NCBI GenBank assembly: GCA_944387375.1
Contig: CALXEQ010000007.1
Location: forward strand, 1 to 64,000
DNA from: an uncultured Clostridia bacterium
GTDB taxonomy: Bacteria > Bacillota > Clostridia > TANB77 > CAG-465
DNA: 64,000 nucleotides
Direction: 5' to 3'
Under the pieces are notes generated by a model that saw only the letters and a program-made list of their open reading frames with translations, ran no database searches and was not told the DNA's origin. The position numbers and the translations under genes are program-made. Position 1 is the first letter of the stretch. Each line of letters starts with the position of its first letter. Shown in pieces: positions 55,711 through 64,000 of the stretch.

Positions 55711-56343
55711 CTATATCATTATTTTACAATCAATTTTTCTATCTAATAAACATTTAAAATTTTTGGCATCCTCTTTTGTACCAACTATTTTTCCATAATG
55801 AATTGGTACAGCAATAGTAGGCATTATAGTATTTACAAGTTTTGCAGCCTCAGCATAATCCATTGTATACGTACCTCCAACAGGAACAAAAACTAAGTCA
55901 CACTTTACATTTAAATTCTCTGGTGTTATATCTGTATCTCCAGTAATATATATTCTTTCACAATCTAAATTTAAAATATAGCCTACCCAACCATTTTCTT
56001 TAGGATGAAATGTTTTATTTACATTATACGCACTAACAGTCTCAAGCATCAAATTATTTATTTTATATTTCTTATTAGGCTCTACAATAACTACTCTATT
56101 TTCTTTAAATCCAAGTTTTAAGACATTTACATATATATCTTCTGTAATTACAATTATTGTATTTTCATTTTTTACTTTTAAAATATCTTCTGGTGAAAAA
56201 TGATCATAATGTGAATGTGTAATACAAATATAGTCTGCATCATTTTCCTCTTTTTCTATACAAAATGGATCTATATATATTATCTTATTATCTGCTACAA
56301 TTCTTATTGCACTATGGCATATTACATTAAAGCTTTCAATCAT
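55711..56343 (-). CDS. Metallo-beta-lactamase-fold hydrolase (UlaG-like)
   Basis: About 210 residues. ICITHSHYDHFSPED supplies the HxHxDH metal motif, ITGDTDITPE an Asp ligand, and VPIHYGKI the final His. The short UlaG/YtkL-like form often acts on small phosphorylated or lactone substrates; none is fixed here. GAGGTG precedes the ATG at 56343, so the frame to 56361 was shortened. It is the first gene of the operon. Confidence 0.82.
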   Translation of the reverse strand: MIESFNVICHSAIRIVADNKIIYIDPFCIEKEENDADYICITHSHYDHFSPEDILKVKNENTIIVITEDIYVNVLKLGFKENRVVIVEPNKKYKINNLMLETVSAYNVNKTFHPKENGWVGYILNLDCERIYITGDTDITPENLNVKCDLVFVPVGGTYTMDYAEAAKLVNTIMPTIAVPIHYGKIVGTKEDAKNFKCLLDRKIDCKIMI

Positions 56344-56422
56344 ATTTACACCTCTTTCCAATTCGATTATAGCATAAACATATTAAAATTTTCTATATTG
56401 TAATATAATTTTAACTTATAAG

Positions 56423-56465
56423 AAAAAAAGCTCTAAATGAAATAAAATATCTTTCATTTAAAGCT
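56423..56465 (-). terminator. Terminator of the coiled-coil gene pair
   Basis: AGCTTTAAATGAAA pairs with TTTCATTTAGAGCT, with one wobble in the minus-strand RNA, followed by seven U residues. The stop codon of the gene lies in the stem. Confidence 0.8.
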
Positions 56466-56826
56466 CTCTCATTTTTGCTGCTGAAACTAATTTATAATAT
56501 CCAGACTTTTTATCATTTAACATATTTTCTAACTCATTAATTCTAATATCATAATATTCATCTAACGACTCTAGTTCATCCTCATCAAGACCATCTATAT
56601 AATCTATATTTTCTTTAATACTATTTTCAATATTTGCTAAATCTTCCAATGTAAGTTCTCTTTTTATTTTTCTTTCTATCTTTTCTTCCTTTAAAATTTT
56701 AGCAGTTCTATTACAATCTTCTTTAATTTCTTCTTGCTTTATTCCAAAAAAGTTTTTCAAACTTTTAATTATCTTACTTATTATATTATCATTATTAACA
56801 ACAAGTAAGCTTCTTTCTCTTCTCAT
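56458..56826 (-). CDS. Charged helical protein of unknown function
   Basis: A 122-residue, highly charged protein. SKIIKSLKNFFGIKQEEIKE near the N-terminus is amphipathic, and LANIENSIKENIDYIDGLDEDELESL forms a likely coiled coil. No membrane helix, signal peptide or known motif. It follows the 56845-57612 gene by 18 bases and shares its promoter, so the two probably work together. Confidence 0.65.
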   Translation of the reverse strand: MRRERSLLVVNNDNIISKIIKSLKNFFGIKQEEIKEDCNRTAKILKEEKIERKIKRELTLEDLANIENSIKENIDYIDGLDEDELESLDEYYDIRINELENMLNDKKSGYYKLVSAAKMREL

Positions 56827-56844
56827 ATTTCACCCCTATTTATA

Positions 56845-57612
56845 TTATTTAAGTGTAAATTTTTTTATCTTACTATCAAGCATGTCAATTTGGCTCATTA
56901 ATTCATTGACTTTTTTTGCTTTTTCTTTTAAAGATACTCTTTTTTGTTTAAATTCATCATATACAATACCATTTTTACTACAATTATATCTATCTTCTAT
57001 TTCTATTAAAGTATTATTTGTTAACTCAATTAATGAATTTTTTAATAAATTAACATTTTTTATCCCGTCTTGTATAATCTTTTCAATTAATATATCTGCA
57101 TAGTCATTATACATACTTTCTTCTATCTGTTCAACTACAGAATCAATTGTATTTTGACTGTATCTATTCTTTTCTAAATTTTCAACAATACTAGACTTAT
57201 ATTTATTTAAATAATTCAATAGAGCATTTTTTATCAAATTTTCATCTAAATCATCATTTAAATTATATTCATATTCTTCATATGAATACTCTTCATTTTG
57301 CTCTAAAGATTCAAGTTTATATGAAATGTTATCTAAAGCGTCATATATTTTTCCCTGCAATATATTTTCTAAATTATCTTGATTATACATATTAATATTT
57401 TCTTCAAGATTATGCAAATTATCCTCTATTAATTGATATAAAAACTCATTTTTTTTATTTTCAAAAATATTATTATTTTGCAAAATACTTTTACTTGTTT
57501 TTCTTAGCTCATCTATTCTTGTGACGTCTAAGTCCTTTTGTATATTTAAAACCCCATCAAAAATATTATATGCCTTTTGCTTATACTTTGCCTCAAGATC
57601 ACTTAGCTTCAT
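56845..57612 (-). CDS. Helical/coiled-coil protein of unknown function
   Basis: About 255 residues, nearly all helical and rich in Glu, Asn, Lys and Leu, with long heptad-like stretches from the N-terminal LSDLEAKYKQKAY to the C-terminal LKEKAKKVNELMSQID. An acidic Tyr/Glu stretch (EEYSYEEYEYN) lies near residue 115. No signal peptide. A GTG at 57618 belongs to the GAGGTG site; ATG at 57612 was chosen. No family was recognised. Confidence 0.65.
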   Translation of the reverse strand: MKLSDLEAKYKQKAYNIFDGVLNIQKDLDVTRIDELRKTSKSILQNNNIFENKKNEFLYQLIEDNLHNLEENINMYNQDNLENILQGKIYDALDNISYKLESLEQNEEYSYEEYEYNLNDDLDENLIKNALLNYLNKYKSSIVENLEKNRYSQNTIDSVVEQIEESMYNDYADILIEKIIQDGIKNVNLLKNSLIELTNNTLIEIEDRYNCSKNGIVYDEFKQKRVSLKEKAKKVNELMSQIDMLDSKIKKFTLK

Positions 57613-57634
57613 TAATAACACCTCTATATACGAA

Positions 57635-57663
57635 AGTGTATCACAAATTTATAAAATATTCAA
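57635..57663 (-). promoter_or_regulatory. Promoter of the coiled-coil gene pair
   Basis: TTGAAT (57663-57658), 17 bases, TACACT (57640-57635). Confidence 0.6.
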
Positions 57664-57696
57664 TAAGTATATATACTTTTCATAAGTAAAAATTCT

Positions 57697-58758
57697 TTAG
57701 TATAATCTTTTATGCAACAATACATATTTATATTCATTCTTTATTAGTTCTTTAAAATAGACTTTATTGGCATTTCCCGTTTTTATTAATGCACCTATAG
57801 AAGTAGCCCTATTTTTTTTGAGCTCTTCTTTCATACTTTCTGCTAAAGCCCTACCAAGTCCTAAATGTTCTTTTTCAACTCCAAGATACATTAAGATATA
57901 TTCCCTTTTCATAAATTTATGTAATATAATTTTCAAATAATTTTTTCTACATACAAAATTTTTATAATTTGGTATTGCTACAAAAAATCCTACCATCTTA
58001 TCATTATAATATGAAAGTTTTATCATAGAAAAATCTACTATTTTATTTAAATCTTTATATAAACTATAAAAATCATCAAGCTCTATTTCTTTATATCCTG
58101 GAAAAGTACTGTATAATTTTAAAATCATTTTTCCAATATCTTTTAGTTGATTATTAAAAGTTTTTTTAGTAGGAGTTATAAATTTATATCCTCTACATTC
58201 CAAATTTTTTAATCTAGTAGAAAATTTTATATTATCTTGATTTATATTTACTTTATCAAATATATTAGAGCTATATTCTTGATATATTTCATAGCCGGCT
58301 TCTTTAAAAAAATATGGATAATAAGGTTTATTATATGGTTCTCCTATATATGGATGACTAAAATTATCCAACTTAAATCTATATCCTATCCAAAAAGAAC
58401 AATTTAATGGTCCAATAATACTTTCATATCCTCTATATTTTACATATTTTTCAACATATTCAAGTAACATATTACTGACATCTATATTTTCTATACATTC
58501 ATAATACCCCACATATGCTGTTTTATCATTCTCATAAAAAGTAACTATAGCTCTAGCAACAGCTTTTTCTTTTTCATTTAGCACCAAAAAATTGTTTATT
58601 TTAAAATACTTACTCAATATATGAGTTCCCATTAAAATCTCTTTTTCTTCTTTTTCATCTTGCATAATTTCTCTTTTTGAATATAGTCTCTTAGGTAACT
58701 TTAAAAATTCATTTATATATTTTTCTTCATTTTCAAACTCGATAACCCTATACTTCAT
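57697..58758 (-). CDS. GNAT-like acyltransferase of the lipid operon
   Basis: A 353-residue protein resembling YghO-type GNAT proteins. YVGYYECIENIDVSNMLLEY, GPLNCSFWIGYRFKLDNFSHP and EPYNKPYYPYFFKEAGYE are typical of that group, and a second GNAT core near the C-terminus reads LGVEKEHLGLGRALAESM, an acetyl-CoA binding loop. It probably transfers an acyl group, but the substrate is unknown. It lies 9 bases after the phosphotransferase and is the last gene of the operon. Confidence 0.7.
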   Translation of the reverse strand: MKYRVIEFENEEKYINEFLKLPKRLYSKREIMQDEKEEKEILMGTHILSKYFKINNFLVLNEKEKAVARAIVTFYENDKTAYVGYYECIENIDVSNMLLEYVEKYVKYRGYESIIGPLNCSFWIGYRFKLDNFSHPYIGEPYNKPYYPYFFKEAGYEIYQEYSSNIFDKVNINQDNIKFSTRLKNLECRGYKFITPTKKTFNNQLKDIGKMILKLYSTFPGYKEIELDDFYSLYKDLNKIVDFSMIKLSYYNDKMVGFFVAIPNYKNFVCRKNYLKIILHKFMKREYILMYLGVEKEHLGLGRALAESMKEELKKNRATSIGALIKTGNANKVYFKELIKNEYKYVLLHKRLY

Positions 58759-58767
58759 TTTATCACC

Positions 58768-61143
58768 TTATTTTTTTATTATTTCAATAACTCCTTTATC
58801 TGCATCTAACCTTACATAATCATTATCCTTTAAAATTTTAGTTACGTTTTTTACTCCAACTATTGCAGGCTTTTGCAATTCTCTAGATATTATAGCACTA
58901 TGTGAAAGTAATGATCCTTTCTCTGAAATTAATCCTATAGCCTTGGCAATTAAATATATCCATCCTGGATCTGTCATCTTTGTAACTATTATTTTTCCCT
59001 TTACATCAACATCTTGTATATTATTAGAATTTATAACTACTACTTGTCCTTGTACAATACCGCTAGAACATGCTATACCTATCAATTCATCATTATTTAC
59101 CTTTATAACATCATTATTAATATTTTCATGTTTTTTATCGAAAACTTTACTTGAAAAAATAATTCTTGTATACGAAGGCAACATTTCATACATTTTATAT
59201 TCATTTTTTCTAGATGAAATAATACTTTTTAAATCTACATTTTTTGAATTTATAACATCTTCTATTTCATTGTAATATAAATAGAAAATATCATCTACAT
59301 TTTCTATTATTTTTTCATTTACAAAATTTTCCGAAATACTTAAAACTATACTTCTCATATATCCATAAAGCTTACTTCGCGCAAGTCTAGATTTTTCTCT
59401 TGCTCTAATTCCATCTTCTGCATTTTTTAAATATTTTTTTAATTTTGAAGATATTTTTATATCTAAATCTTTATCTACATTTAAACTTAAATATGTATCT
59501 AAATTATTATCATTTGAATATTCAATTATCTTTTTTACAAGTATAATTGGAGAGGTCCTAAAAGTCTTACTTTCTAGTTTTAATTCTTCAATATTTCTAT
59601 CACCATAATTTTTTATATAATTTATAAATTCACTTTTAAACTTTTTATCTACTGTATTTGAGCATAAATATTTTTTAACCTCATTATCTGTATTCAACTT
59701 TTCTAAATCTTTTAAAATATTATTTTCTTTGACATATTTACTTATATTTATAATTCCTTCTAATGGTTTCATACTTTCTAAATTTTTTATTTTTGATATT
59801 AACTTATTTGACACTATTTCATAATCTTCTACCTTTTCTTTTCTTAATTGTCTTTTTACAAGATAAGTATATATAAAAGCATACATGTCATTTATAATTG
59901 TTATATACCATTTTTTTATAACCATATTTTTTAGCTCTTCATAAAGTTTAATTAAAGATTTATTATCTAAATCTTTAGTATAATTTTTATTATAATAATC
60001 TTCAATTTTTAAAAAGTACTTTTCCAATTCATGCATTTCTTGACTATTACTTTTTAAAAGTTCAAAAAATGATCTAATAACTTTAATTTTAGTACTAAAA
60101 TTTATTTTTATTTCTTTATTCCATATAATATTCTTATAATCAATCCCCATCATTTCTTGCCATATCTTAATTATGTTCTTTTCAAAAGGTAAAAGTTTTA
60201 AAATGTTATAAAAATTATTTAAAATATAATATACACGTCCATTTGCCACAGTTATAGTATTTCTTAAAACAACACTATATTTATCTAACACTTCTGTACT
60301 ATTAGTAATTCTAAATAATGCTCCTTTAAACACCTGATAATATGCCTCTTTAATAAAAGATTGAGTAAGAGGTAAAGTAATATTAGGATAACTTTCAACG
60401 ATATTACTATTATCTAAAACTATCGGATTATTAACATCCAACGTAGTTATTTTCCTTACTTGTAGAATATATATTTTATTATTAGCGATAGCAAATTCTA
60501 TATCTAGCATTTTACCAAATATATTTTCTATTTTTTTTACATTTTCTATTAATTCATCTACCTCATCACTAGTTAATAATATTGCCCCTTCCTGCTTTTC
60601 ATAATAATATACATTATCTGTTCTATTATAATAATATGATGTTGTTGCTATTTTATCTTCAACAATGTTTTTTCCAATACCTTTTCCTACAACAATAACA
60701 GTCTCATTAAGTATTCCTTGTGGATTAGAAGTAAATATAACACCAGACTTTTGAGAATTTACCATCTCTTGTACAATAATATTAATTTCTATTTTATTTT
60801 TTCCATTAGCATAAATAGCAAGTACATTTTTAGATATAGGATTTCTACATTTTTCTATTACTTCTTTTAAATCTTTTCTCTCTATATTTAAATATGTATC
60901 AAATTGCCCAGCAAAAGATAACTCATCTGAGTCTTCTACTGAACTTGATGATCTAATTGCAAATTTTACACCTTTTTTAAAATTTTCATCTAAATATTTA
61001 TCTATTTTATCTGTTAAAGAATCCTTACTTTTTATACAAAATAAATTTGGAACATTTATGCCTTCTTTTTTTAATAAAAATAAATTTTTTGCTTTTATTC
61101 CAATTTTTTCATTTTTAAAGTTTTTGTCTGTAACTATTTTCAT
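58768..61143 (-). CDS. PPDK/PEP synthase-like phosphotransferase with rifampin-phosphotransferase-type layout
   Basis: A 791-residue protein. The N-terminal half is the ATP-grasp PPDK_N domain: FAIRSSSSVEDSDELSFAGQFDTYLN, VQEMVNSQKSGVIFTSNP and IEFAIANNKIYILQVRKI. The middle is a helical domain of unknown sort. The C-terminal swivelling domain has the phospho-His in SEKGSLLSHSAIISRELQKPAIVG. It has no C-terminal PEP/pyruvate barrel, so it is not PEP synthase or PPDK; rifampin phosphotransferase has the same order. It would move a phosphate from ATP through His to an unknown acceptor, perhaps a lipid precursor. It overlaps the UbiA gene by one base. Confidence 0.82.
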   Translation of the reverse strand: MKIVTDKNFKNEKIGIKAKNLFLLKKEGINVPNLFCIKSKDSLTDKIDKYLDENFKKGVKFAIRSSSSVEDSDELSFAGQFDTYLNIERKDLKEVIEKCRNPISKNVLAIYANGKNKIEINIIVQEMVNSQKSGVIFTSNPQGILNETVIVVGKGIGKNIVEDKIATTSYYYNRTDNVYYYEKQEGAILLTSDEVDELIENVKKIENIFGKMLDIEFAIANNKIYILQVRKITTLDVNNPIVLDNSNIVESYPNITLPLTQSFIKEAYYQVFKGALFRITNSTEVLDKYSVVLRNTITVANGRVYYILNNFYNILKLLPFEKNIIKIWQEMMGIDYKNIIWNKEIKINFSTKIKVIRSFFELLKSNSQEMHELEKYFLKIEDYYNKNYTKDLDNKSLIKLYEELKNMVIKKWYITIINDMYAFIYTYLVKRQLRKEKVEDYEIVSNKLISKIKNLESMKPLEGIINISKYVKENNILKDLEKLNTDNEVKKYLCSNTVDKKFKSEFINYIKNYGDRNIEELKLESKTFRTSPIILVKKIIEYSNDNNLDTYLSLNVDKDLDIKISSKLKKYLKNAEDGIRAREKSRLARSKLYGYMRSIVLSISENFVNEKIIENVDDIFYLYYNEIEDVINSKNVDLKSIISSRKNEYKMYEMLPSYTRIIFSSKVFDKKHENINNDVIKVNNDELIGIACSSGIVQGQVVVINSNNIQDVDVKGKIIVTKMTDPGWIYLIAKAIGLISEKGSLLSHSAIISRELQKPAIVGVKNVTKILKDNDYVRLDADKGVIEIIKK

Positions 61144-62042
61144 TATATCTTACCTACTATCAAATATATAACAACTGTAAAAATCATAACTATTTCAGTT
61201 ATATATGTATATCTTTCTACTTTTTTAATAAATTTAAATTTATTTGGATTTATAATAAAAATTATACTATCTACAATAAACCAAATCAAATTCAAAAGTA
61301 ATATAACAATTGAAATTTTATTTAAATTAAATACAAGTATAATATTAGTTATAATATCTACTATAGTAATTAATAAAACAAATTTTACACATTTTTTATA
61401 TCCAAATAATTTAGAATATGTAACATATTCTGTTTCATCTTTTGGTGCTCTAATTTTTCTTGAAATTTCCCATATAAGAGCTGGAAAATATAAAGTAAAT
61501 GCTGTAAATACAGTAATATATGTTAGTGGCTCAAGATGATATTTTATACATGTAAATGATATAATATATATGTTCATAATCATCTGTACAGGATTATGTG
61601 TGACCAAAGCAAGTGGCAAGCTTGGCTGAATTTTAGCCTTTTGAAAAAACCATACAGACATAAGTCCACCATAAATATATAAAAATAAAAAGAAAACTAT
61701 ATTATTCATGAATATAATATTCAAAATAAATGTTATTACTATAAGTATTGTTACAAATATTTTTAAATCTTTCTTCTTAACTCTTCCTGAAGGAAGTGGA
61801 CGCTTTGGAAAAAGCTTACAATCCAATTCATAATCTTTAAAATCATCTGCAATCCTTAACATAAGTAAAAAACTAAAAATCGTAAATGCACCAATAAGTT
61901 CTTGAGCACCTATATTAAAACTTGATACTCCATAATTTAAAAGTATTATAAAATATATCTCTGCAAATATAATTATTCCTAATAGAAATCTTGGAATAAT
62001 CGGATACATTTCCTTAAAATAACAATTTAATCTCTTAATCAT
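61143..62042 (-). CDS. UbiA-family membrane prenyltransferase-like protein
   Basis: A 299-residue protein with about eight or nine membrane segments. The first Asp-rich motif is RIADDFKDYELDCKLFPKRP (DDxxDxxxD) and the second is RAPKDETEYVTYSKLFG. The UbiA superfamily transfers prenyl groups to aromatic or glycerophosphate acceptors; the acceptor here is unknown. It overlaps psd by 8 bases and the phosphotransferase by one base. Confidence 0.8.
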   Translation of the reverse strand: MIKRLNCYFKEMYPIIPRFLLGIIIFAEIYFIILLNYGVSSFNIGAQELIGAFTIFSFLLMLRIADDFKDYELDCKLFPKRPLPSGRVKKKDLKIFVTILIVITFILNIIFMNNIVFFLFLYIYGGLMSVWFFQKAKIQPSLPLALVTHNPVQMIMNIYIISFTCIKYHLEPLTYITVFTAFTLYFPALIWEISRKIRAPKDETEYVTYSKLFGYKKCVKFVLLITIVDIITNIILVFNLNKISIVILLLNLIWFIVDSIIFIINPNKFKFIKKVERYTYITEIVMIFTVVIYLIVGKI

Positions 62043-62892
62043 ATTTTTCTCCTATTTTCATACCAATTTCTACTTTTGTTTCAATATTTTCTTTTGATTT
62101 TGCTAAAATGTCACCATCTATTTTTATTTTTTCTTTTTCAAATAATTGTACTATTGTAGACCCCCCGAAATCAAAATAACCTTTTTCTTCTAATCTTTTA
62201 AAATTTATTTTTTTATAATTTACTATCTTTCCAACAAGCATTGCTCCAACTTCTATTTGTATAACCCTACCAAAATTTTTAGTGTTAAGAAATGTTACCT
62301 GTCTAGAATTCTGGCAAAAAACATTATATCTTTTAGATATTGGTCTTATAGTATGTAATACTCCTTTGATTTTTTTAGAATTTATTATATTTCCATCATC
62401 TAAAAACATAAATCTATGATAATCATCCATAGATAATCTATAAATCAAACATGTTCCATCTTTATATTTTTTTGCAATTTGTTCATCCTGTATCAATTCA
62501 TTTAAAGAATATATACTTTGCTTTATTTTAAGTTCTAAATTATCCTGTATACTAAAAACTTGTAATTTAGAATCAGCAATAGCAATTAATTCGTTTTCAA
62601 AAGATTCATTTTTAATATCTCTTTTTCTTTTGAAAAAATCTGCAAATGAATTATAACTTTGATTTTCATATACTGACATATCTACATTATATTTTAAAAT
62701 AAATGGTAAAATCTTTCTTTTAGATATTTTACTATTTTGATATATAGCCTGTAATTTTGAAAACCATACTCTTGAAAAAATCAATTTTAATAATATTCTT
62801 CCTAAAAAAGTATTATATAAAAAATCTAGCTTTTTCTTTCCATATTCTTTTTCTTCATAAAATATATTTCTTTTTCTATCCCATATTTTCAT
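62035..62892 (-). CDS. psd: Phosphatidylserine decarboxylase
   Basis: A 285-residue proenzyme that makes phosphatidylethanolamine. The catalytic His is in MDDYHRFMF, the membrane-side motif in VGAMLVGKIV, and the self-cleavage site in FDFGGSTIVQLF (GST, where Ser becomes the pyruvoyl group). It lies three bases after pssA, so the two steps are coupled. Confidence 0.94.
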   Translation of the reverse strand: MKIWDRKRNIFYEEKEYGKKKLDFLYNTFLGRILLKLIFSRVWFSKLQAIYQNSKISKRKILPFILKYNVDMSVYENQSYNSFADFFKRKRDIKNESFENELIAIADSKLQVFSIQDNLELKIKQSIYSLNELIQDEQIAKKYKDGTCLIYRLSMDDYHRFMFLDDGNIINSKKIKGVLHTIRPISKRYNVFCQNSRQVTFLNTKNFGRVIQIEVGAMLVGKIVNYKKINFKRLEEKGYFDFGGSTIVQLFEKEKIKIDGDILAKSKENIETKVEIGMKIGEKYD

Positions 62893-62895
62893 AAT

Positions 62896-63504
62896 CTATT
62901 TCACCAACAATAATATTAAACTAATTAATATTGCTAAAACAATAAAAACAATATATGCCATCTTTCGTGGTTTAGGAATTTTTATATTAAGAATAAATAA
63001 AACTGCAAAAATTATATAAACTATAGGGTAGATAAAATCAATATTTAATTTAAAAAGCATATCCATTGCATATATAATAGGTAATACTACAGCTATATAT
63101 GCAACAGGTACTCCTATGAAATATTTTACAGCTTCTTCTTTAGAAGATATTATATTAAACCAAGCCAATCTAATTATTCCACTTAAAAGATAAAATATCA
63201 TAATTATACATAACCATATATTAATATTTAAAAAAAGCTTTATTGCTATTACACAAGGAAGTGCAACAAAAGAAAAAACATCAACTAAAGAATCAATTTG
63301 TTTTCCAAATTCCTTTTCTATATCAGTTCTTTTACACATTCTTGCTATTTTCCCATCAAATAAATCACATATTCCTGCTAACATAAGACATATTAATGAA
63401 TATTGTAAATTATCTATTATTGCAAATATCATTCCAAATAAAGCAAAAATTCCGCCTATATATGTAAGTATAACGGACTTATTGTACTTTCCTATTATTA
63501 CCAC
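62896..63504 (-). CDS. pssA: CDP-diacylglycerol-serine O-phosphatidyltransferase
   Basis: A 202-residue CDP-alcohol phosphotransferase with several membrane helices. CDLFDGKIARMCKR followed by EFGKQIDSLVDVFSF gives the DGxxAR...GxxxDxxxD catalytic signature, with an 11-residue gap typical of clostridial PssA. It transfers phosphatidate to serine. The start is GTG with GAGGTGATAAC. psd follows it. Confidence 0.92.
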   Translation of the reverse strand: MVIIGKYNKSVILTYIGGIFALFGMIFAIIDNLQYSLICLMLAGICDLFDGKIARMCKRTDIEKEFGKQIDSLVDVFSFVALPCVIAIKLFLNINIWLCIIMIFYLLSGIIRLAWFNIISSKEEAVKYFIGVPVAYIAVVLPIIYAMDMLFKLNIDFIYPIVYIIFAVLFILNIKIPKPRKMAYIVFIVLAILISLILLLVK

Positions 63505-63515
63505 GTTATCACCTC

Positions 63516-64000
63516 TTAAATATTTTTTCTAATTCTTAATCCATACAATATTAAATTTACAATTATATGTGTAATACCTCCAAGAAAAATATATAATAAA
63601 AATTGAAACAATGTAATTTTGCACCAAATACATAAAATTAATGTTACACCTATTATACTATCAATTTGATCAAATAAATAACATATAACACCTTTTACAC
63701 CAGTTACAGTTTTACCAGGTGCTATATCTATTCTTCTTTTTATGTAACTATTAGGTAGCTCGCATAAAACATAGGCTAGTCCAAATAGAGCTCCTATAAA
63801 TAAATTGTTTAATACTGTATTTTCTATAGCATTATACAAATAATTTCTACCTATAAACCAATTAAAACTACAAATACTTCCCCAGATAATTTGCGCCAAA
63901 CTAGTAAATATTATCATTGAAAAAAATCCTATCCACGTTTTATTGTCTCCAAATAATCTCTTACCATCTTTTAATTTTTTACCTCCATCGATAGGATATC
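63516..64000 (-). CDS. CarS-like CDP-archaeol/CDP-diglyceride synthase family protein, 5' end outside the window
   Basis: The frame is open to the right edge, so the ATG at 63917 is internal. The visible N-terminal residues YPIDGGKKLKDGKRLFGDNKTWIG are the CarS (DUF46) signature (GKKxxDGKRxFGDxKTWxG), followed by CELPNSYIKRRIDIAPG and YLFDQIDSIIGV. Archaeal CarS activates unsaturated archaetidic acid with CTP; bacterial members are also known. Here it would make a CDP-lipid for PssA. At least 160 residues are visible. It lies 11 bases before pssA. Confidence 0.88.
   Translation of the reverse strand, partial: YPIDGGKKLKDGKRLFGDNKTWIGFFSMIIFTSLAQIIWGSICSFNWFIGRNYLYNAIENTVLNNLFIGALFGLAYVLCELPNSYIKRRIDIAPGKTVTGVKGVICYLFDQIDSIIGVTLILCIWCKITLFQFLLYIFLGGITHIIVNLILYGLRIRKNI

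Noticed and set aside
1-64000. tRNA, rRNA, CRISPR arrays, insertion sequences, prophage
   Set aside because: No cloverleaf-like sequences, repeat-spacer arrays, transposase or phage structural genes were seen on reading either strand.

Overview
The window is AT-rich, densely packed DNA from a bacterial chromosome, most likely an uncultured low-GC Firmicute of the class Clostridia, probably a gut anaerobe. The grounds are the hrcA-grpE-dnaK-dnaJ order with a CIRCE operator, a T-box leader on thrS, gatCAB, a family II pyrophosphatase, superoxide reductase, QueH, sortase-type surface proteins, and near-consensus sigma-A promoters (TTGACA, 17 bp, TATAAT). The taxonomy is inference; no rRNA, tRNA, CRISPR array, insertion sequence or prophage was seen. 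Nearly all genes lie on the minus strand; only the 11.4, 27.3-28.7 and 35.2-37.1 kb genes are on the plus strand.

Layout. 1-4.3 kb: a large secreted DUF11/SdrD-like surface protein cut by the left edge, then a membrane-anchored SH3-SH3-VanW protein. 4.4-9.3 kb: the HrcA heat-shock operon. 9.3-10.9 kb: hisS behind a leader that encodes a 21-residue peptide with three consecutive histidine codons, followed by competing hairpins and a terminator; this looks like ribosome-mediated attenuation. 11-22.4 kb: a YtaF-like membrane protein and two giant tandem thioester-domain/SpaA-repeat surface adhesins with non-LPXTG sorting signals. 22.5-24.7 kb: thrS with a T-box. 24.7-27.2 kb: ruvB-queH-unknown operon. 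27.3-28.7 kb: polysaccharide deacetylase and a nuclease. 28.7-33.5 kb: an S66 peptidase-rsmE pair and der-plsY-ppaC. 33.5-35 kb: a sortase operon. 35-37 kb: a diacylglycerol glucosyltransferase and a membrane protein. 37-44.3 kb: HD protein, recG, superoxide reductase, a DUF4358 protein and gatCAB. 44.3-47.6 kb: a small FUSC-like protein, an unannotated transcript with an activator-type promoter, and a two-component system. 47.6-53.7 kb: ackA, a nucleotidase, unknowns, a frameshifted gene, a YgjP-type peptidase, an HMUDK-helical-domain protein and YbaK. 53.7-57.6 kb: metallo-hydrolase, alpha/beta hydrolase and coiled-coil unknowns. 57.7-64 kb: a tightly coupled operon with phosphatidylserine synthase and decarboxylase, a CarS-type CDP-lipid synthase (cut by the right edge), a UbiA-family transferase, a rifampin-phosphotransferase-like enzyme and a GNAT protein.

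How it fits together. Two aminoacyl-tRNA synthetases in the window use different sensing logics: uncharged tRNA through a T-box (thrS) and apparently a stalling leader peptide (hisS). The giant adhesins, the SdrD-like protein and the separate sortase operon form a surface-display theme. PlsY, the glucosyltransferase and the right-hand operon form a membrane-lipid theme; that operon is the best candidate for an undescribed lipid pathway. Several published-style starts were shortened where the Shine-Dalgarno sequence sits inside the longer reading frame (hrcA, der, gatA, ackA, sortase and others).
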